NCBI GenBank assembly: GCA_947475685.1 | Contig: CANJNC010000004.1 | Location: forward strand, 39,458 to 103,457 | Direction of reading: 5' to 3' | DNA length: 64,000 nucleotides | Source: Comamonadaceae bacterium | GTDB taxonomy: Bacteria > Pseudomonadota > Gammaproteobacteria > Burkholderiales > Burkholderiaceae_C | Shown here: positions 58,826-64,000 of the stretch, piece after piece | Numbering within the stretch: position 1 is the first letter of the stretch | How the letters are laid out: every line of letters begins with the position of its first letter | Notes under the pieces: generated by a model | The model's database searches: none | What the model saw: only the letters and a program-made list of their open reading frames with translations | Told to the model about the DNA's origin: nothing | Translations under genes and position numbers: made by a program

Positions 58826-61693
58826 TTACTTGTTCAGCACAAAACCTTTGAGCTTGCCAAAGGCGCCTTCAACCAAAGCCTTTTGCTGTTCTTGGTGCAA
58901 ATGAGAGTACCCCACTGCTGGTGAAGCAGAGGCCGCACGACCAGAGTATCCAAGCTTTTGCCCCTCCAGCATATTTTCATGAATGTAGTGTTGCACGAAG
59001 AACCAAGCGCCTTGGTTTTGAGGCTCATCTTGCGTCCAAACAATCTCGGTGGCGTTTGGATACTTTTTGACCTCGTTGGAAAAAGCCTTGTGGGGAAAGG
59101 GGTAGAGTTGCTCGGCGCGCAAGATCGCCACATCCTCTAGACCCTTTTCTTCCCGCTTTTTGGCCAAATCGTAGTAGACCTTGCCAGAGCACATCACGAT
59201 GCGCTTGACTTTCTCGTTCTTTAATTCTTTGCTCTCAGGAATGATGGTTTGGAACCCGCCCTTGGTGAACTCAGACAGAGGAGAAGTGGCATCTTTGTTT
59301 CTGAGCAAAGATTTAGGCGTGAAGATGATCAAGGGCTTTCTTAAATTTCGCACCATCTGTCTTCTAAGGATGTGAAAAATTTGGCTCGCTGTGGTGGGCT
59401 GCACGATTTGCATGTTGGTGTCTGCGGCCAATTGCATGAAGCGCTCAACGCGAGCTGAGCTGTGCTCTGGGCCTTGGCCTTCATAGCCGTGAGGCAGCAT
59501 GAGGGTGATGCCATTCACACGGCCCCATTTGACTTCACCGGAGGCGATGAACTGATCAATCACCACTTGTGCACCATTGGCAAAGTCTCCAAACTGCGCC
59601 TCCCAAATGACCAAGGTATTGGGATCATTGGAGGCGTAGCCGTATTCAAACCCCAGCACCGCCTCTTCTGACAAAATCGAGTCAATGACGACAAAGGGGG
59701 CTTGCGTGTCTGAGACATTTTGCAAAGGCACATAGGTACCGGTGTCCCACTTCTCACGGCTTTGATCATGGATCACAGCATGGCGATGCGTAAAGGTGCC
59801 ACGCCCACAGTCCTCACCAGACAAGCGAATGGGAAATCCACTGGAGACCAAAGAGGCCAAGGCCATGTGCTCGCCCATGCCCCAATCCACGGGCACGTCA
59901 CCACGGCCCATTGCGGCGCGATCGTCATAGACTTTCTTGACCAACTGATGGGGCGTGATGGACTTGGGGATCGTTGTGATTTTTTCTGCCAAGCGCTTCC
60001 ATTCCGTCAAAGGAATGGCCGTGTCTCCCGCATCGGTCCATTTTTTACCCAAATAAGGCGACCAGTCCACTGTGAACTGGTTGCTAAAGTTGGTGACCAA
60101 GGGGTCTACAGAGTGCTTGCCCGCGTCCAACGCAGCGCGGTAGGCTTTGACCATGCTGTCGCCCAGTGTCTCGCCCAAGCCCTGCGAGCTCAAACGATCT
60201 GCATACAGTTTTCTGGTGCCTGGATGAACTGCTATCTTTTTATACATCAAGGGCTGCGTGAGGCTTGGAGTGTCTTGCTCATTGTGTCCAAGTTTTCTAA
60301 AGCAGATGATATCGACCACCACATCTTTAGAGAATGTCATCCTGAACTCCAGCGCCAATTGGGTGGCCAATGCCACGGCTTCAGGGTCATCTCCATTGAC
60401 GTGCAAGACGGGAGACTCAATCATCTTGACCACATCAGAGCAGTAAAGCGTTGAGCGTGAATCTCTGGGATCTGAGGTGGTGAAACCAATTTGGTTGTTG
60501 ATCACGATGTGAACCGTACCACCTGTGTAGTAACCACGCGTCTCAGCCAAAGCCAAGGTCTCCATGACAATGCCTTGGCCCGCAAAGGCTGCATCACCGT
60601 GGACCAAAACGGGCAAGACTTGTTGTCCCTTGGGGTCTCCTCGGCGATCCATTCGAGCCCTCACAGAGCCTTCAACCACTGGATTGACGATTTCCAAGTG
60701 AGATGGATTAAATGCCAAGCTCAAATGCACGGCTCCACCGATGGTGCTGACGTCAGAGCTGAAGCCTTGGTGGTATTTAACGTCTCCACTTGGCAACTCT
60801 TCTGGCGCAGTATGGTCAAACTCCGCAAAAAGGTCGGATGGTAATTTACCCATGGAGTTCACCAACACATTCAAACGACCGCGGTGAGCCATGCCAATGA
60901 CCACTTCTTTGATGCCTATCACGCCGGCTTGCTGGATGATCTCATCCATCGACACAATGAAACTCTCTCCACCCTCTAGGGAGAAGCGTTTTTGACCCAC
61001 GTATTTGGTATGCAAGAAACGCTCTAAACCTTCAGCCGCGGTCAAACGATCCAAAATGCGTTTTTTCTTGTCTGCATTGAACGCTGGCTTGCTGCGCATA
61101 CCTTCAAGTTTTTGTTGCCACCAACGCTTGTGGTCTTGATTGGTGATGTAATTGAATTCAGCACCAATGGAGCCGCAATAGGTCTCACGCAAGGCGTTCA
61201 TGAGCTCTCTCAAACTCATGCGGTCACGACCAAAGAAGGTGTTGCTCGTGTCAAAAACCGCCTCTTGATCTGCATCGGCAAACCCATAAAAAGCAGGATC
61301 CAATTCAGGAATGTGTTCGCGCTCGGTGCGCTTGAGAGGGTCTAGATCGGCCCAACGAACACCCACATTTCGATAGGCAGCAATCAACTGTTGGGCCGCC
61401 GTTCTTTTTCTACCCATCTCTGCATCTTGAGACGCCATGACCACCTTGGTGCCACCCATCTTTGCACGCTCAGCAAAAGCATTGACAACAGGCAAATGGG
61501 GCACATCTCGAGCTTGGGAGCCGTCTAAAGCGGGGACATGCTGCAAGGCGTCAAAGTACTCACGCCAAGTGTCAGGCACGCTGCCTGGATTGGAGAGGTA
61601 GTTTTCATAGAGCTCTTCAACATAGGGAGCGTTGCCCCCGAAGAGATAGGTATTGCCCGAATAGGCTTGATACATAGACGATGAATCGCTCAT
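58826..61693 (-). CDS. sucA: 2-Oxoglutarate dehydrogenase E1 component
   Basis: A 955-residue thiamine-diphosphate enzyme decarboxylating 2-oxoglutarate in the TCA cycle. It opens MYQAYSGNTYLFGGNAPYVEELYENYLSNP, then GMAHRGRLNVLVN and HGDAAFAGQG (ThDP-binding half), and VDWGMGEHMALASLV. Length is typical (about 950). GGAGG lies 8 bases before the ATG. It heads the sucA-odhB-lpd operon. The 364-base stretch upstream (61694-62057) must hold its promoter; the only other thing I see there is the palindrome at 62020-62039. Confidence 0.97.
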   Translation of the reverse strand: MSDSSSMYQAYSGNTYLFGGNAPYVEELYENYLSNPGSVPDTWREYFDALQHVPALDGSQARDVPHLPVVNAFAERAKMGGTKVVMASQDAEMGRKRTAAQQLIAAYRNVGVRWADLDPLKRTEREHIPELDPAFYGFADADQEAVFDTSNTFFGRDRMSLRELMNALRETYCGSIGAEFNYITNQDHKRWWQQKLEGMRSKPAFNADKKKRILDRLTAAEGLERFLHTKYVGQKRFSLEGGESFIVSMDEIIQQAGVIGIKEVVIGMAHRGRLNVLVNSMGKLPSDLFAEFDHTAPEELPSGDVKYHQGFSSDVSTIGGAVHLSLAFNPSHLEIVNPVVEGSVRARMDRRGDPKGQQVLPVLVHGDAAFAGQGIVMETLALAETRGYYTGGTVHIVINNQIGFTTSDPRDSRSTLYCSDVVKMIESPVLHVNGDDPEAVALATQLALEFRMTFSKDVVVDIICFRKLGHNEQDTPSLTQPLMYKKIAVHPGTRKLYADRLSSQGLGETLGDSMVKAYRAALDAGKHSVDPLVTNFSNQFTVDWSPYLGKKWTDAGDTAIPLTEWKRLAEKITTIPKSITPHQLVKKVYDDRAAMGRGDVPVDWGMGEHMALASLVSSGFPIRLSGEDCGRGTFTHRHAVIHDQSREKWDTGTYVPLQNVSDTQAPFVVIDSILSEEAVLGFEYGYASNDPNTLVIWEAQFGDFANGAQVVIDQFIASGEVKWGRVNGITLMLPHGYEGQGPEHSSARVERFMQLAADTNMQIVQPTTASQIFHILRRQMVRNLRKPLIIFTPKSLLRNKDATSPLSEFTKGGFQTIIPESKELKNEKVKRIVMCSGKVYYDLAKKREEKGLEDVAILRAEQLYPFPHKAFSNEVKKYPNATEIVWTQDEPQNQGAWFFVQHYIHENMLEGQKLGYSGRAASASPAVGYSHLHQEQQKALVEGAFGKLKGFVLNK

Positions 61694-62019
61694 TGCGCTG
61701 ACCTCCGATTCCCTTTAGGAAACTTTAGTTGGTTAAAAAAAACCTCCCGCGACACGGCTGAACCGGTTAGCGGATGCACTGTGGCTGGAAGGGCCTTAGT
61801 TTGGTCAGTATTGTGCCATTAAATCGCTCTGGGGTTAAAGAACACCTAAAAGAAAGGCGCTTTGGGCTTTGGGAAAGATCAGATTTAAAACTTACAAATA
61901 CTTACAAAGGAAAAAAATGCAAGTCAAAATGTGTTTAAAAGGACGAGAGGCCTGGTTTGTGTTGGCAAGAAGCAAAAGAGCCACCCTTTTTAACCCGCTG
62001 CAAGGACAAAGGGACTAAC

Positions 62020-62039
62020 ATTTGATTTGCAAATCAAAT
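62020..62039. promoter_or_regulatory. Perfect 20-bp palindrome before the repeat-protein gene
   Basis: ATTTGATTTGCAAATCAAAT reads identically on both strands, with no spacer. It ends 18 bases before the ATG at 62058 and lies about 330 bases upstream of sucA. It could be a dimeric-regulator operator for either gene or, in RNA, a hairpin near the ribosome-binding site. The regulator is unknown. Confidence 0.5.
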
Positions 62040-62057
62040 CAAAGTTGAAAGTTCGAC

Positions 62058-62990
62058 ATGAGCGACTCCAATAAAGAAAACTTGGCCTCCACACCCTTAA
62101 AGACGTCTGCTGCTGCGCTGACACTTTTGCCCATCTCAACGACCCTAGCTGCCACAAGTCCAGGCGTGGTCAAATCCAATTCGAGCGAGATTGAAAAAAA
62201 TGATGCAAGCCATGCGTCTGCCTCCAACGCTGCCCTTGTACTGATCAGCGTCAACGGCCAACCTGCCGCGCCTAAAACCAGCGACGACAGCAAAGACAAC
62301 CACGCCACCTCTTCGATGGTCTCGATCGCACCCATTTCAAGCACTTTCAATTCATCGCCCCCCCTGATTTCGAGTGTGGCCTTGTCTGCAGGACTTCCAT
62401 TGCCCACGGTCAATGGCGTAGGCTTGAGCGTGATTGACTTGGCAAACTTGAGCGCTGCAAGCACACCCAGTGCGTTGTTTCAAACTTTAGCGAACATGGA
62501 CATCGGCCGCATCGCATCCACCATCTCACAAGAGCAACTCACTCAACTGGCTGCGAAATTTGGCGCAGATGCTGATTTTCAAAATTTACTGAGCACAGGC
62601 CATTTGCCCACTGCTTTCAAAAGCCTCTCCCCCGCCCCAAGCACCGCAGCTTCGTCCAGCTTGCCGCCCTCTGGCAAACTCGCACCCCCAGTGGTCAAGG
62701 GCTTGGGTCTTGAGAGCGCCAACTTCTTGGCCCTCTTTGGTTCAAAATCTAATGGCGAATTGTTCACACACATTTTGAGCCAAACAATGGAGCGCATTGC
62801 CAGCCATATTTCTCAAGATCAGGTGAATCAAATTTTCAGTAAATTCGCAGCTGATCCAATTTTTCAAAACTTCATCTCTACAGGCGCCATACCCAAAGCC
62901 TTGAACACGGGCGCTCTGCCTCCAATTGAATCCCCGCTTTGCGATCCATCCCCTTTATCGATTGAGATCGTGGGCACGCAAAGCACTTAA
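62058..62990 (+). CDS. Uncharacterised protein with two 95-residue-spaced repeats
   Basis: A 310-residue protein I do not recognise. Residues 1-110 are Ser/Ala/Thr/Pro-rich and low complexity, without a convincing signal peptide. Two colinear repeats follow at an exact 95-residue offset: about 113-188 and 208-283. Shared text includes RIASxISQxQ, KFxAD, FQN and STGxxPxA. Between repeats the codons differ mostly at synonymous positions (RIAS: CGC ATC GCA TCC against CGC ATT GCC AGC), supporting a real protein under selection. A perfect palindrome lies 18 bases upstream; the 3' end overlaps prpE by 4 bases. No function is proposed. Confidence 0.7.
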   Translation: MSDSNKENLASTPLKTSAAALTLLPISTTLAATSPGVVKSNSSEIEKNDASHASASNAALVLISVNGQPAAPKTSDDSKDNHATSSMVSIAPISSTFNSSPPLISSVALSAGLPLPTVNGVGLSVIDLANLSAASTPSALFQTLANMDIGRIASTISQEQLTQLAAKFGADADFQNLLSTGHLPTAFKSLSPAPSTAASSSLPPSGKLAPPVVKGLGLESANFLALFGSKSNGELFTHILSQTMERIASHISQDQVNQIFSKFAADPIFQNFISTGAIPKALNTGALPPIESPLCDPSPLSIEIVGTQST

Positions 62991-64000
62991 GTTTTAAACA
63001 TGGCTTTGATACCCTCCAAACTCGTCGGGTCCTCAATGGTTGTCAAATCCCCCGTGTCCCGACCTTCGCAAACCGCCTGAATCACGCGCCTGAGCAACTT
63101 TCCACTTCTGGTCTTGGGTAATGCGCTGACAAAGAAAACTCGAGCGGGTCTTGCAAACGCACCAAGTTGCTGATCGACTTGCTTCATGATGTCACCCTCC
63201 AGTGCAAGCTTTGCCACATCCTCGCTTGCAACGCTGGCATCTTTGAGCACCACAAAAGCCATGGCGACTTGTCCTTTCAATTCATCACTGACCCCTACGA
63301 CGGCCACCTCAGCCACACTTGCGTGAGAGGACACGCACTCCTCGATTTCTCGGGTCCCTAAACGGTGGCCAGCCACATTGATCACATCATCGGTTCGACC
63401 CAAGATAAAGTAGTATCCGTTTTCATCTCTTACACCCCAATCAAAAGTGGAGTAAACCAACTTTCCTGGAATGGTTTCCCAGTATGTTTTCACGAAACGT
63501 TGGTCATCGCCCCAAATGGTTTGTAGGCATCCAGGAGGCAGCGGGCCCTTGATGACCAAAACGCCCTTTTGATTGGGCCCCACAATTTCTTCACCCGTCA
63601 CATCGTCAATGAGTTGCACGTCATAGCCATACACGGCCAAGCCAGGACTTCCCAAGCGAGTGGGTAAATCTTCTATGGCTTTGGCAAGCGTCAAAATGGG
63701 CCATCCCGTTTCGGTTTGCCAATAATTGTCAATCACCGGTTTACCCAAACCCTCAGAGATCCACTTTGCAGTGGGTTCATCCAAAGGCTCACCCGCCAAG
63801 AAAAGGGCTTTCAATGTGCTCAAGTCGTATTGCTTTAAATACTTGGGATCTTGTTTCTTCAAAACTCGAATCGCAGTGGGTGCACTGAACATCGAAGTGA
63901 CCTTGTATTTTTCGACCAAATGCCACCAAATACCTCCATCAGGTCGAACAGGCAATCCTTCATAAAGGATGGTGGCCATGCCAGCGATCAAAGGTCCATA
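62987..64000 (-). CDS. prpE: Propionyl-CoA synthetase, C-terminal part (cut by window edge)
   Basis: The frame is open to the window end, giving about 337 residues. An acyl-CoA synthetase: FSAPTAIRVLKKQDP, NYWQTETGWPI (adenylate-forming motif), DWGVRDENGYYFILGRTDDVINVAGHRLGTREIEE and the C-terminal LPKTRSGKLLRR with the acylated-lysine position. YEGLPVRPDGG and the overall pattern favour PrpE over acetyl-CoA synthetase. It activates propionate to propionyl-CoA. The 5' end, including the N-terminal domain, lies beyond 64000. Confidence 0.9.
   Translation of the reverse strand, partial: YGPLIAGMATILYEGLPVRPDGGIWWHLVEKYKVTSMFSAPTAIRVLKKQDPKYLKQYDLSTLKALFLAGEPLDEPTAKWISEGLGKPVIDNYWQTETGWPILTLAKAIEDLPTRLGSPGLAVYGYDVQLIDDVTGEEIVGPNQKGVLVIKGPLPPGCLQTIWGDDQRFVKTYWETIPGKLVYSTFDWGVRDENGYYFILGRTDDVINVAGHRLGTREIEECVSSHASVAEVAVVGVSDELKGQVAMAFVVLKDASVASEDVAKLALEGDIMKQVDQQLGAFARPARVFFVSALPKTRSGKLLRRVIQAVCEGRDTGDLTTIEDPTSLEGIKAMFKT

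Noticed and set aside
62039..62464. 141-residue minus-strand frame opposite the repeat protein
   Set aside because: The repeat conservation with silent codon changes is in the plus-strand frame, so the minus frame is a shadow.

Overview
The window looks like part of the chromosome of a Burkholderiales betaproteobacterium, most likely near the Comamonadaceae. This rests on gene order rather than any database match. The minus-strand run ndk, rlmN, ispG, hisS, yfgM, bamB, der, hfq, hflX, hflK, hflC, DUF2065, hisZ, purA is a typical Burkholderiales core block. So is sucA-odhB-lpd-zapE, and the Bug-type solute-binding protein points the same way. Base composition is intermediate, less GC-rich than most of that group. 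Genes are tightly packed; several convergent pairs overlap at their 3' ends, and TTG and GTG starts are common.

Layout. 1-1.8 kb: an arylmalonate decarboxylase/maleate isomerase-like enzyme beside a Bug solute-binding protein. 2.3-4.9 kb: a rubrerythrin, an HdrD/GlpC-like iron-sulfur protein and DUF3501, a probable peroxide/redox-stress operon with dyads upstream and large hairpins between the first two genes. 4.9-7.5 kb: an accessory patch next to tRNA-Arg(TCT). It holds a broken vapC, a mazEF pair and an intact vapBC pair, and each is followed on its right by a partial copy of the tRNA-Arg 3' end. tRNA-Pro(TGG) follows. 7.9-13.2 kb: a complete AapJQMP-type amino-acid ABC importer and pobA. 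13.2-20.9 kb: a phosphorus-scavenging locus with two exported phosphatases, a TonB-dependent receptor, a private ExbB-ExbD-TonB motor and Pho-box-like sites. 20.9-30.3 kb: housekeeping genes (ygiQ, a split chromate transporter, rlmB, a ybbA-like ATPase, tesA, mnmH/selU, metC, a phosphoribosyltransferase). 30.4-47.3 kb: the core block. 47.5-55.9 kb: rluB-scpB, rluD/bamD, a DinG-type helicase, a coiled-coil exported protein and zapE. 55.9-61.7 kb: the 2-oxoglutarate dehydrogenase operon. 62.0-63.0 kb: an unrecognised protein with two 95-residue-spaced repeats, preceded by a perfect 20-bp palindrome. 63.0-64.0 kb: the C-terminal part of a propionyl-CoA synthetase, cut by the window edge.

How the genes work together. 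Phosphate-limited cells would use the 13-21 kb locus to dephosphorylate organic phosphates outside the inner membrane and import a ligand with a dedicated TonB motor. The core block joins RNA-based control (Hfq), ribosome GTPases (Der, HflX), membrane-protein quality control (HflKC), outer-membrane assembly (BamB here, BamD at 51 kb), histidine and purine synthesis and tRNA charging.

The most unusual parts are the toxin-antitoxin series delimited by tRNA-Arg 3'-end copies at 4.9-7.4 kb and the repeat protein at 62 kb. All functional calls come from reading motifs and gene order; no alignment or search was run.
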